Positions 1-8,027 of a stretch of 15,979 nucleotides of DNA are shown here, one piece after another. Every line of letters starts with the position of its first letter. Within the stretch, counting starts at the first letter, position 1. This DNA comes from Candidatus Aminicenantota bacterium. GTDB lineage: Bacteria > Acidobacteriota > Aminicenantia > UBA2199. The stretch covers positions 8,615,906 to 8,631,884 of the forward strand of contig CP070627.1 of the NCBI GenBank assembly GCA_020355945.1, given 5' to 3'. The translations under genes and the position numbers were made by a program. Below the pieces are notes generated by a model. It had not been told where the DNA came from, did not search any database, and saw only the letters and a program-made list of their open reading frames with translations.

Positions 1-1
1 A

Positions 2-700
2 AACCAGGAAGCAAAGATATCAATTTATTTAGGTAAATTCGGGCTGCCTTTGCCCTTAATCCATTGTCTTTGTATCAATGACAATGAGATTGATTTTTTA
101 ATTTCCCAGTTTATCGATAGTGACAACAGTCCACCTGATGGGTATTTGTTGGGACAGCTTATGAAAGAAATTCATAATAAACCGGTTCCCCAATTAAAAC
201 CAGTGCTGCAAGGAGATGAGCCTCTAAATCGGACGTTATCGGAACGGATTGTCAGGCGATTGCGCGTGGTGGCAAACCTGGCAGCGATTGATATTGAGAT
301 TCCTACTCTTGAAGCCATACAAGCGCTGCTCGATCGTTATGAGGTAAAAAGATACAGCCTGCTTCATATGGATGCACGCCCGGAAAACCTGCTTACTCAA
401 AAAGGCAGTATTGTCGGTATTGTAGACTGGGCAAATGCCCTTATTGCCGATAGGGGTCTGGAATTGGCTCGAATTGCCGAATATGGATATTTAACCCCGG
501 AGTTCTTAAGTGGATACGGCCAGGAAAATTGTTTCTCACATCTACCCAAAGAGGTTGAATTAATCTACCGGTTGGATACGGCAGTTATGCTCGGTGTGGT
601 TTTTCTATCCGAAGCTCCTGATCCTGAAAATGCAAAAGTTCAATTAAAACGTATTATAGAACTGGGTGATGAGCTTAAGAAGTATTTTATTTATCATTGA
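2..700 (+). CDS. APH-family small-molecule phosphotransferase (5' partial)
   Basis: This is the C-terminal part of an aminoglycoside phosphotransferase/choline kinase-like enzyme, which would transfer the ATP gamma-phosphate to a small molecule in the cytoplasm. The reading frame is open to the window edge (first whole codon at base 2), so the N-lobe is missing; the TTG at base 50 is a poor start because the residues before it already read like APH sequence. The catalytic loop is HMDARPENLL (about bases 364-393), with the Brenner Asp and Asn. The metal-binding Asp follows in IVDWANALI (about 418-444), and a helical C-terminal lobe completes it. Only 23 bases separate it from the LanB-like gene, so it is probably co-transcribed. 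It could modify the product, an intermediate or an antibiotic (self-protection); the substrate cannot be read from sequence. Confidence 0.8.
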   Translation, partial: NQEAKISIYLGKFGLPLPLIHCLCINDNEIDFLISQFIDSDNSPPDGYLLGQLMKEIHNKPVPQLKPVLQGDEPLNRTLSERIVRRLRVVANLAAIDIEIPTLEAIQALLDRYEVKRYSLLHMDARPENLLTQKGSIVGIVDWANALIADRGLELARIAEYGYLTPEFLSGYGQENCFSHLPKEVELIYRLDTAVMLGVVFLSEAPDPENAKVQLKRIIELGDELKKYFIYH

Positions 701-723
701 AAAGAAAGAATGCCGGGTGATGG

Positions 724-3111
724 ATGATGCCTGCAAATAAAAATTTAAATTCCAATGAATGGCAGGTTGCTCCTAAATTTTTGTTACGAATGACAGGATT
801 TGAAGTAGAATTGATTGGAAAATTGCAATTTACATTAACTGCAGCTAATATTCGTCAATTACTTTCATTGGATTCTACAAAATTGCCAGGATTTCAAGTG
901 CCTGTTGATAAAATGCCTGCAGCCTTCCAAAACGAAGTGGTGGAAAAAACAGGTCATTTGCAGACGATATCATCTAAAGCAAAATTTCTGGAAGCGTTGT
1001 TTCTTTCGAATCCCAGTAACTATTATCTTATTGAAAAGTGGACCCAGGGCAAGACCCGTAAACCAGGTAAAATACGCCAGGGATTACTCTCTGTCATCAC
1101 GTATTTACAACGATTTTGCATGAAAAACGATACGACAAGTTTTTTTGGTCCGACATTTTGGGGGACATTTGATTTTAATGGAGACAGGAATCTTACTTTT
1201 TCATACAACGGGCTGCCAAAAGTAAAGCGCACTTTTTTCTTTACTCACTGGTGCGCCAATGCTGTTGCCCGCTGGATACAAAAACTACCGGGAGTGGAAC
1301 AAATTATCCAACCAAGGCGGGTTCCCACCATGACGCTGTTAAAGAACCGGGTCTACGGAGTGATCCCGGCAGCAAAAAAATGGGAAAAAGTTGATAAACT
1401 CACGGATTTACCCGATCATGCCGAAGATATATTCCGGCTTATAGACGGACAGCGTACCTTAAATGACCTGTTCAAAGAAGCAAAGAGCCGTTTCGGTTTG
1501 TCTGAAAAAAATACCCGCACCGTTGTAAACCGGTTGGTTTCAGAAAGACTGATTTTCGCAGATATTGAAATACCCGTTGGCTTGTATCAACCCATGAACT
1601 ATATCCAGGAACTTATAAAAAATTCAGGACTGGCAGAAGCCCAAAGGGTGGTTTCCACATTTCAAACCTATAAACAGGAATTCGTTTCTTCCGATTTAAA
1701 CAAGCGCAAAGAATTATTTGTGGATATGGGGGATTATTTCAAGCAAATCACCGGCCTGGAGCCTACACGGGGTCAGGGAGAACATTATGCAGATCGAACA
1801 ATTTTTTATGAAGAGGGAACCCGTAATTTCCACGAATTTATTATTAGCGGCAAGTTATTGAAAGATATAACTGCCTTAGGGCCGATATGGGATTTATTAT
1901 GTATTCCCGTTGAACATGAATATAAACTCCTTCAAGAAACCATGGTACAAAGATTCCGTAAATGGTTTCCCAATCAATCTTCAGTTCCGCTGGTTCAATA
2001 TGTGCATGCATTTTTAGATGATACCGGGTTTCTTTATAAACGTTTTGATGATATTTCCGAAGAAATTCAAAAAATATCTCAAAATATTTTTAACCGGTTG
2101 GTTTTACCCGATGAATTAACAAAAGCAGTGATCCCCCGGACCATGGCTGAAATCGTTTCTATTAATAAGCGATACCAATTACCCGGGGCATCCGGGGTAG
2201 TGATTAACCCTGATATTTTGATCGCAGCTTCCGATAAAGATGCGGTTAATTCCGGGGATTACCAGGTAGTCATCGGTGATGTTCATGCATCTGTTGATCT
2301 TATCACCCATTCCCCCGCTGCTTTTTTTTTAGCGGATGCCGATAAAGAGATGTTAAGGTCTTTTGTTACCGATCGGTATAGGGAAAGCATAAATGAAGAT
2401 GAATGGGCGGCGGACCTGGTCCGGGTGCATATGAGAAAAACAAGTGCACAGCTTACTTTAAAGGGAATCGATATAGAAGGTATTGGCCGCTCTTCTAAAA
2501 ACCGTGATGCGGTGGTCCTGCTGGCTGACCTGGAGGTTCGCCTCCACCAGGGACGACTGCGTCTCTATTCTCCCCATTGGAAAAAGTATATTCGCCTGAC
2601 AAATATGAGACTGCCAAATAATTGCCAAAAAGAGACAAGCCCCCTCCGCCTGTTTTCTCTTCCCGAACAGGAAGGAGGCCTAAAACCACCTTTACATATG
2701 TCTTATTGCCCCAGGATCGAAGTCGGTAATATCACTCTACTCAGGCGGACATGGAGAATGAATTACCATGATTGGTCTTATCAATTTACCCCTACTCATA
2801 AGCATTGGGATTTTAACCTCTTTGTCCATATGTTAAAAATGCAAGATTATTATAAACTTCCAGGTTATGTGTTTGCCAGGATTGAAGATGAACCCAAACC
2901 CATTTTCGTTGACTTTGATAATTATTTTTTATTGCATGCCTTTTACAGGAAATGGCAAAAACATAAAAAAAGTGTTACCATTACAGAAGCGTATCCCCGG
3001 GTTGAAAAGGCGTGGCTCAGCGATGAAAAAGGACATTATTTTTGCGAACTGCGCATGGGTTGGTATAGGAAATCCAAAAAACATATGGAGATAGAATCAT
3101 GTCAAAAATAG
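724..3111 (+). CDS. LanB-like lantibiotic dehydratase, glutamylation-type domain only
   Basis: The 795-residue protein resembles the N-terminal domain of class I lantibiotic dehydratases, which use glutamyl-tRNA to glutamylate Ser/Thr of a peptide. N-terminal support is FLLRMTGFEVELIG (residues 19-32) and the signature KNDTTSFFGPTFWGTFD (134-150), equivalent to the K/R-x-TPFG-F-G region. C-terminal support is CPRIEVGNITLLRRTW (about 662-677), LPGYVFARI with VDFDN (about 713-730) and the final Glu-Ala-x-Pro and G-HYFCEL motifs. A full LanB has about 1,000 residues and a C-terminal SpaB_C elimination domain; that domain is absent here and not encoded elsewhere in the window. It may be half of a split dehydratase, or a ligase like the peptide aminoacyl-tRNA ligases. 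The frame is closed just upstream by a TGA at 718; ATG 724 and ATG 727 are both possible starts and the ribosome site is weak. It overlaps the next gene by 13 bases. Confidence 0.8.
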   Translation: MMPANKNLNSNEWQVAPKFLLRMTGFEVELIGKLQFTLTAANIRQLLSLDSTKLPGFQVPVDKMPAAFQNEVVEKTGHLQTISSKAKFLEALFLSNPSNYYLIEKWTQGKTRKPGKIRQGLLSVITYLQRFCMKNDTTSFFGPTFWGTFDFNGDRNLTFSYNGLPKVKRTFFFTHWCANAVARWIQKLPGVEQIIQPRRVPTMTLLKNRVYGVIPAAKKWEKVDKLTDLPDHAEDIFRLIDGQRTLNDLFKEAKSRFGLSEKNTRTVVNRLVSERLIFADIEIPVGLYQPMNYIQELIKNSGLAEAQRVVSTFQTYKQEFVSSDLNKRKELFVDMGDYFKQITGLEPTRGQGEHYADRTIFYEEGTRNFHEFIISGKLLKDITALGPIWDLLCIPVEHEYKLLQETMVQRFRKWFPNQSSVPLVQYVHAFLDDTGFLYKRFDDISEEIQKISQNIFNRLVLPDELTKAVIPRTMAEIVSINKRYQLPGASGVVINPDILIAASDKDAVNSGDYQVVIGDVHASVDLITHSPAAFFLADADKEMLRSFVTDRYRESINEDEWAADLVRVHMRKTSAQLTLKGIDIEGIGRSSKNRDAVVLLADLEVRLHQGRLRLYSPHWKKYIRLTNMRLPNNCQKETSPLRLFSLPEQEGGLKPPLHMSYCPRIEVGNITLLRRTWRMNYHDWSYQFTPTHKHWDFNLFVHMLKMQDYYKLPGYVFARIEDEPKPIFVDFDNYFLLHAFYRKWQKHKKSVTITEAYPRVEKAWLSDEKGHYFCELRMGWYRKSKKHMEIESCQK

Positions 3112-3716
3112 TCATCCAGGGGCTTGGCGGCCGATCGCCAGGTGCAGTGACAGACGATATTATCCGGGTTGAACAGGCGGCCTGGCGTGAAAATATGCAA
3201 GCAAATACCGCACATATTAATGAGAGATTACAAATCTTTAGTGCAGGCTTGTGGCAGCTTATCGAGAAGGATAAAATCGCTGCTTTTGCATATTTTATAA
3301 GGCTTGATGAAGATTTCATCATTTCAAGTCCTTCCTGGTTTAAGCTTACCAGCAATGGAACCGGGGCAACTCATAAAAAGGATGGTAATGCGTTATTCGG
3401 TGTCACCTTAGGCTCACTCAAAGCCGGAGCCGGCAAATACTTGCTCAGGAGAGTATTTCAAAAGGTGGATCATAACGTCTATAAAGGCGTCAAGAAAGTC
3501 TATGCCTGCAGTAGAATCCCTACATTGCACAAACATTTCAATCCTCCCGAAAAAGTAAACATAACCGCTAATGATCCCATCATAGTGAAAGATCCCGGTG
3601 TTAGATTCTTCTTAGATCTTAAGTTCAAACCCATCATGCTGGTGCCTGGCTGTTATCATGTTGATGAAGAATCATTGGGGTATGCCGTGATAATATGCCG
3701 GGAAGTAGGAAGATGA
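3099..3716 (+). CDS. GNAT-family N-acetyltransferase
   Basis: A 205-residue protein of the GCN5-related acetyltransferase fold, predicted to move an acyl group from acyl-CoA to an amine. After an N-terminal helix with EQAAWRENMQAN (25-36) and a strand at IAAFAYFIRL (60-69), the acyl-CoA-binding loop appears as KAGAGKYLLRRVF (108-120; G110-x-G112), followed by the strand VKKVYACSR (131-139). The late FFLDLKFKPIMLVPGCY segment (170-186) matches the usual 'F...GF' end of the fold. The ATG lies inside the end of the LanB-like gene, with GGAG at 3087-3090 eight bases upstream, so translation is likely coupled. In this setting it may acetylate the product or an intermediate. The particular GNAT subfamily is not recognisable to me. 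Confidence 0.8.
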   Translation: MSKIVIQGLGGRSPGAVTDDIIRVEQAAWRENMQANTAHINERLQIFSAGLWQLIEKDKIAAFAYFIRLDEDFIISSPSWFKLTSNGTGATHKKDGNALFGVTLGSLKAGAGKYLLRRVFQKVDHNVYKGVKKVYACSRIPTLHKHFNPPEKVNITANDPIIVKDPGVRFFLDLKFKPIMLVPGCYHVDEESLGYAVIICREVGR

Positions 3717-3717
3717 T

Positions 3718-4716
3718 ATGTGCGACGGAAAAATTATTGAAAACGTTGAAGAGATAGGCAAAGAAAACTGGAGGGCCCGGGATTTTAATTTTATGTCCCT
3801 GGTGAGCAGTTATGCTTATTGTCTGCAGACTTATAAATCCGGTTTTGTCCTGGCGCCCCAATTCTTTTCCTTCTCAAAACATGACATCAACATATTTTTA
3901 CCCTTTTATAATTTTGGGATCAATAAAAAAGAATTTCCCGATAAACTGCCTGGTTTTATCCAAAATTTTCTCCGGTTTTACTACCCTGCTGAAATATGGA
4001 ACTGCATAAGCAGCCTGGAAGGAAAAGAGGTGCCTGTTATTCTTTTGATTTTGCCTCATAATGACTTACAGGTCTCAATGGACCTGGCGCAGTCATGCGA
4101 AAAACGTTTAAAAAACTTGCCTTTTCTCCGGGATAAGGAATTTTTTTTAACCCTTATTTCTTCGCAGGATTTGTCAGGTATCGGTTATACCTGTGCTTTG
4201 CAGCCTCCTTACAGCTATTATGATATAAATAAGCAGTGGACCGGACTGCAGGATTTTCTCAAATCCTTTCCCAAGAAAACCCGTGAGCGAATCAAAGGTG
4301 ATTACAGGAAAATGGCAAAAGCAGGAATAAAGATTGTACCTATCAAACCTTCCGAGTATTGGCATGAAATGATGAAAGTGCAAGAGAACTCCGAAGTTGT
4401 TATAGATGAAACCAGCTTAAGGCTCATGGAGCAGATGGATGAATATATTTTTCATGGTTTCTTCCTGGGCCGGGAGCTTTTCCAATTCAGTATCACTATT
4501 TTTGAAAATAAAAAAGCCTATCTTTTTCATTTCTCTTCAAAAAGAGAAATAGCAGAAGCCACAGGCTCAATCCTGGGTCTTTATACGTTTTTAATCGAAG
4601 ATATGATTAAACTGGGGTATGACCGTTTGTATCTCGGCTTTTATGCAGATGAGGCCAAAGCCTTTAGGGGCGCTCAAATTATAAAACGGTTTGCCTGCTG
4701 CAAACTGGTGCAGTGA
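3718..4716 (+). CDS. FemAB-like / GNAT-superfamily transferase (first of two)
   Basis: A 332-residue cytoplasmic protein that looks like the FemAB-like or GNAT_6 group, enzymes with tandem GNAT folds that in some cases use aminoacyl-tRNA to aminoacylate a substrate. The best evidence is the basic helix pair LQDFLKSFPKKTRERIKGDY plus RKMAKAGIKI (177-206), typical of the central part of these proteins. It is followed by a helix with YWHEMMKVQENS (214-225), a beta-rich stretch at FQFSITIFENKKAYLFHFSS (255-274), and a small-residue turn then helix (ATGSILGLYTFLIEDMI, 281-297). The N-terminal half (1-165) is poorly conserved to my eye. The start is one base after the GNAT stop, so the two are translated together. 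It appears distantly related to the next gene. Alternative: a plain N-acyltransferase. Confidence 0.6.
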   Translation: MCDGKIIENVEEIGKENWRARDFNFMSLVSSYAYCLQTYKSGFVLAPQFFSFSKHDINIFLPFYNFGINKKEFPDKLPGFIQNFLRFYYPAEIWNCISSLEGKEVPVILLILPHNDLQVSMDLAQSCEKRLKNLPFLRDKEFFLTLISSQDLSGIGYTCALQPPYSYYDINKQWTGLQDFLKSFPKKTRERIKGDYRKMAKAGIKIVPIKPSEYWHEMMKVQENSEVVIDETSLRLMEQMDEYIFHGFFLGRELFQFSITIFENKKAYLFHFSSKREIAEATGSILGLYTFLIEDMIKLGYDRLYLGFYADEAKAFRGAQIIKRFACCKLVQ

Positions 4717-4730
4717 TATAATAAGGTGGA

Positions 4731-5735
4731 ATGGTGGAGATTGTAAAAGATATTCGATTATTCAGTGAAAACGACTGGTATAGGAAAACCGGCCTCCCGG
4801 TATGGCGCGAATTGCACTATGATTACCTGTCTTTGCTGCAGCACGACAGCGATAACCTCTTTGAATTCATGGTTTTCCCCGATGTCATTATTCCTTTTTA
4901 TTCCAATAAATATGCCCACGGCCCAACCATTGAAAATTATATGAATCCATTGATCGGCATTATGCTTTCTGCGCTGGGTACGGATGAAAATACTTTTGCG
5001 GCTCTAATCCTTATCCCCCCTGCAGTTGAGACCTGTCCCGGGCAAAAAATCCGGGAGTATATTGCAAAAGCGATTTCACGGTTGGAAAAGCGTTATGAAA
5101 ATAAGAAGGAAATACCTGTGGTGTTGGCATTTTGCAGTGAAACCAATAAAAAGACAGTTTCTCTTTTAAACAAGATATCGCTTACTTCTGCTGTCGCTTC
5201 ATATAACACCTGTCTCAAGTTGGATTTTGATGGCATCGAGGATTTCAACAAAAGCCAGTCTTATAATTTCAGGAGAAGTGTACGCCGGTGGTTGGCTGCA
5301 TTTTCCCGGCATAACCTGGAATTTAGAAGGGTTGATGCCCCCGGATATTGTGATGAGATGCATATACTTTATGCGGCTCTATGTGAACGGGTGGAAGGGA
5401 TGGACGAACCAGGGGCTTTCTGGGCAAATTTAAAGAACCATACCTCCGAAAATCTTGAGTGGTATGGGATATTCCAGGGTTCATCCCTGGTATGTTTCGG
5501 CGGGGTATGGAGTTACGGACAACATTCCCTGTTGTCGATTTTGGGAAGAAAGGACGAGAAACTGTGCAAAGCCGGTATGACTTATTTTGTAATGTATTAT
5601 AAATTAATTGAAATTGCCCTGCAAAGAAAAATTAAAAGGATGTATGCCAGCTACGGCAATATTGATGTTAAAAATCGTTTTGGCTTTGAATCCATCAATG
5701 AACACTTGTTCTACTTATCCCCAAAAAATAAATAA
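4731..5735 (+). CDS. FemAB-like / GNAT-superfamily transferase (second of two)
   Basis: A 334-residue protein with the same layout as its upstream neighbour: a variable first half, then CLKLDFDGIEDFNKS and NFRRSVRRWLAAFSRHNLEF (161-198), which aligns in style with the basic helix pair of the neighbour. A substrate/CoA-fold half follows: LEWYGIFQGSSLVCFGGVWS (242-261), then LGRKDEKLCKAGMTYFVMYYKLIEIAL (271-297), and KRMYASYGNIDVKNRFGFES (302-321). This ending is characteristic of GNAT-type folds. The ribosome site AAGGTGGA (4723-4730) abuts the ATG at 4731, which is unusually close; the GTG codon at 4734 is slightly better spaced, so the exact start is uncertain by one codon. It follows the previous stop by 14 bases. 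Role in the pathway is inferred only: transfer of an acyl or aminoacyl group. Confidence 0.6.
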   Translation: MVEIVKDIRLFSENDWYRKTGLPVWRELHYDYLSLLQHDSDNLFEFMVFPDVIIPFYSNKYAHGPTIENYMNPLIGIMLSALGTDENTFAALILIPPAVETCPGQKIREYIAKAISRLEKRYENKKEIPVVLAFCSETNKKTVSLLNKISLTSAVASYNTCLKLDFDGIEDFNKSQSYNFRRSVRRWLAAFSRHNLEFRRVDAPGYCDEMHILYAALCERVEGMDEPGAFWANLKNHTSENLEWYGIFQGSSLVCFGGVWSYGQHSLLSILGRKDEKLCKAGMTYFVMYYKLIEIALQRKIKRMYASYGNIDVKNRFGFESINEHLFYLSPKNK

Positions 5736-5748
5736 GGAGTATTAAGCA

Positions 5749-6738
5749 ATGCAAAAGAAAAAAGTAGTTGAAGCAATGGAGATGAGTTACACCAGGAAAA
5801 TGGGAAACCCGAAAACCCATGAGACCGAAAATGAATTGATTGTTTTGCTCCCGGTGGGCTGTTACTGGGCCAAGAAGCACGGCGCCTGCTCTTATTGCGG
5901 GTATCAACCTTTAGTGGATAAGATTCTCAGCGAATATGAAAAAATGGAGTTAATCGATATGGTGAAGCACGAAATAAATCGTCAAGAAGAACCTTTCCAG
6001 CGGATCAGTTTTTTTGTTGGCGGCTCCTTTTTTGAAATTCCGGCAAAAGAGCGCATCGAAATATTTAAATATGTAAATACCCTGGGGATTAACGAAGTTT
6101 TCATCGAGACCCGGCCGGAGTTCATCAACACAAAAAATGTGACCCAACTGCGTGACCTCCTGGATAATAAATCCTTTTGGATTGCCATCGGTTTGGAAAG
6201 CTGGGATGAAAAAATCAGAAATGAAGTCCATCGGAAAGGCATACCGGAAAAAACATTTATCAACGCCATGCAAATCTTGAAAGAAGCAGGCATACACCCG
6301 TTGGTCTATGTTTTTTTTAAACCCCCGCTGGAACATATATCTGACAGGGAAGCCTTTGAAGAAGCAATGGAAACCATCAAATATTCCTTCCGGCACGGTG
6401 CTGCAGCAGTTGAAATAGAGTCAGGATATATCGTGGAAAACTCATATATGAAGAAATTGTATGATGCCAAAAAGTATACCCCTTTAAAACTCTGGACCAT
6501 CCAGCACCTTTTGAAAGAAGCCACCCAATTGAAAGTGGGTGATATCCGTATTGCCTACTTCACAGATACTCCTGCTCCCATTGCCGGGCCGGCCAATTGT
6601 GGCAAATGCAATGATCAAATGTTCGAACTTTTGCAGAGATACCGTATGAAAATGGAACAAGACCTTCTCTATGAAGAAGTTGATTGCCCATGTAAAAAAG
6701 AATGGCAAGAAGAATTTTTTTCAAACCCTGAATCATAA
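5749..6738 (+). CDS. Radical SAM enzyme, archaeosine-synthase (RaSEA/TIGR01210)-like
   Basis: A 329-residue radical S-adenosylmethionine protein. The 4Fe-4S cluster cysteines are C38, C47 and C50 in GCYWAKKHGACSYCGY, a CX8CX2C spacing rather than the common CX3CX2C. This spacing and the surrounding residues match the Elp3-like TIGR01210 group that includes archaeosine synthase subunit RaSEA. Further support is the SAM-contacting GGSFF (91-95), IETRPEF (119-125), AIGLES (146-151), and a C-terminal cysteine set C284-x2-C287 and C313-x-C315 with the CPCKKEW ending, as in that group. A tRNA base modification is the known role of archaeal relatives; here the enzyme sits in a LanB/FemAB operon, so a pathway-specific substrate is as likely. 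An AAGGAG site at 5733-5738 precedes the ATG by ten bases. Confidence 0.8.
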   Translation: MQKKKVVEAMEMSYTRKMGNPKTHETENELIVLLPVGCYWAKKHGACSYCGYQPLVDKILSEYEKMELIDMVKHEINRQEEPFQRISFFVGGSFFEIPAKERIEIFKYVNTLGINEVFIETRPEFINTKNVTQLRDLLDNKSFWIAIGLESWDEKIRNEVHRKGIPEKTFINAMQILKEAGIHPLVYVFFKPPLEHISDREAFEEAMETIKYSFRHGAAAVEIESGYIVENSYMKKLYDAKKYTPLKLWTIQHLLKEATQLKVGDIRIAYFTDTPAPIAGPANCGKCNDQMFELLQRYRMKMEQDLLYEEVDCPCKKEWQEEFFSNPES

Positions 6739-6784
6739 AGTATTTAACTTTTATGACTCCGGGGGTTATTGTTGAGAGTTCCTT

Positions 6785-7984
6785 ATGTTCAAAGAGCTAA
6801 ACAAAGAAGACAAAATACAGTTATTGTTGTTTTACAGTTCAATTTTTCTTCGTAATATCAGTATCGGTATATTTTTTGTACTATTTAACCTTTACATTGT
6901 TGAAAGAGACTTTCCCAAAAATTTTTTAGGAATGTTTCTTGCCGTTGGAAATTTTGCCATGGCTTTTGGCGGCATACCAGCGGGTATTATTATTGATAAG
7001 TATAACAAAAACCGGGTGCTTGCTGCAGCGACATTTTTTTGCGGTATATTGTTTGCCCTTCAAGCGGTTGTGCCTAACCGTCTTTCCCTTATTGTCATAT
7101 CTTTTTTTTATGGGTTGAATTATGCGGTTCTTATGGGTATGACCGGACCTTTTTTAATGCAGTTGGGAACCACTGAAACCAGGCCTCGTTATTTTAGTTT
7201 TTCAAAGTCCATTACCCTGGTTGCGCTTACATTGGGTTCTGTTTTAGGTGGTTTTTTATCAAGGGTAAATGTATCGCCATATTTGTATCAAACCGGGCTG
7301 TTAATTGGTTCTGTATTATTTATTGCCGCCGTCCTGCCCCTGCTCTTCATCGTGAAAAAGGTCCCTGCTTCTCAAGAGGGGGAACAATCTCCCGGACCTG
7401 ATTTTTTTAAAGGTGTTTTCACAGCCGAAAATATGAAAAAATACTCGTTTGTCATGGTTATTTTCTTTATAATGGGATATACCGTTATCTTAACCCCTTA
7501 TTTGAACCTGTATTTTAATAAACGCTTCTGGTTAGAGGCGATTTATGTGGGGTATTTTATGTCCGTCATGCAGGTCTCTGCTGCCGTACTTACCTTTATG
7601 AGTGCCTATGTAGTAAAAAAGATCGGGTTGACCAGGATTCTTATCGGGGGGCTTTTACTTTTAGCTCTTTTTTACTCGGTTATGCTGATTATTCCTAACC
7701 TCTATCTGCATATGGGCTTGCTGCTTCTCATCAATGGTCTTTTCCATTTACTGGTTCCTTTTTTTATCAATTTTTTCCTGGAAAGAGTCAACAAAGCCAG
7801 GCACGGTATAGTGAATGGTTTTATGAATGTAGGCTACAACCTGGGAGATTCGTTAAGCACTTACCATGGAGGACTTTTACTCTTAAGCGGTCTCTACAAT
7901 ATCATATTTTTAATTATCATCGGGGCATTCCTGGTGGTATCCGCTTTATTGACGGTTTATAAAAAAATAAAAATGGAAACCTAG
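6785..7984 (+). CDS. Major facilitator superfamily (MFS) transporter
   Basis: A 399-residue inner-membrane transporter with about twelve hydrophobic segments in two six-helix halves, split by a polar loop near 195-222 (KKVPASQEGEQSPGPD and following). The loop after helix 2 carries the MFS motif A variant GGIPAGIIIDKYNKNRVL (62-79), where the Asp and basic residues are kept. Length is normal for the family. As the last gene of the operon it most likely exports the pathway product or a toxic intermediate, although import cannot be excluded. The frame is closed by TGA at 6773, so the ATG at 6785 is the first possible ATG; the ribosome site (GAG around 6774-6778) is weak. There are 46 bases after the radical SAM stop with no separate promoter visible. 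Confidence 0.85.
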   Translation: MFKELNKEDKIQLLLFYSSIFLRNISIGIFFVLFNLYIVERDFPKNFLGMFLAVGNFAMAFGGIPAGIIIDKYNKNRVLAAATFFCGILFALQAVVPNRLSLIVISFFYGLNYAVLMGMTGPFLMQLGTTETRPRYFSFSKSITLVALTLGSVLGGFLSRVNVSPYLYQTGLLIGSVLFIAAVLPLLFIVKKVPASQEGEQSPGPDFFKGVFTAENMKKYSFVMVIFFIMGYTVILTPYLNLYFNKRFWLEAIYVGYFMSVMQVSAAVLTFMSAYVVKKIGLTRILIGGLLLLALFYSVMLIIPNLYLHMGLLLLINGLFHLLVPFFINFFLERVNKARHGIVNGFMNVGYNLGDSLSTYHGGLLLLSGLYNIIFLIIIGAFLVVSALLTVYKKIKMET

Positions 7985-8027
7985 AATAAAAATTCATGGG
8001 GTTATGGGGTTATCTTTTGAGGTTTCC
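7975..8027. terminator. Likely bidirectional intrinsic terminator between converging genes
   Basis: An 8-base perfect inverted repeat, GGAAACCT (7975-7982) and AGGTTTCC (8020-8027), brackets both stop codons. On the + strand it is followed by GCTTTCTTTT. On the - strand it is followed by the complement of 7954-7974, a run rich in T. The 37-base loop is longer than usual and contains a tandem TGGGGTTA repeat. Both arms lie inside the coding ends of the MFS and hydrolase genes. The fit to a strong terminator is moderate because of the loop length. Confidence 0.45.

Noticed and set aside
5950..6396. Long open frame of 148 codons on the reverse strand
   Set aside because: It lies entirely inside the radical SAM gene, whose cysteine motifs and ribosome site are clear. 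It has no ribosome site or recognisable domain.
6739..6784. Precursor peptide gene in the gap before the transporter
   Set aside because: The gap is 46 bases and holds no start codon with a ribosome site and a usable frame. The other operon gaps are shorter still.
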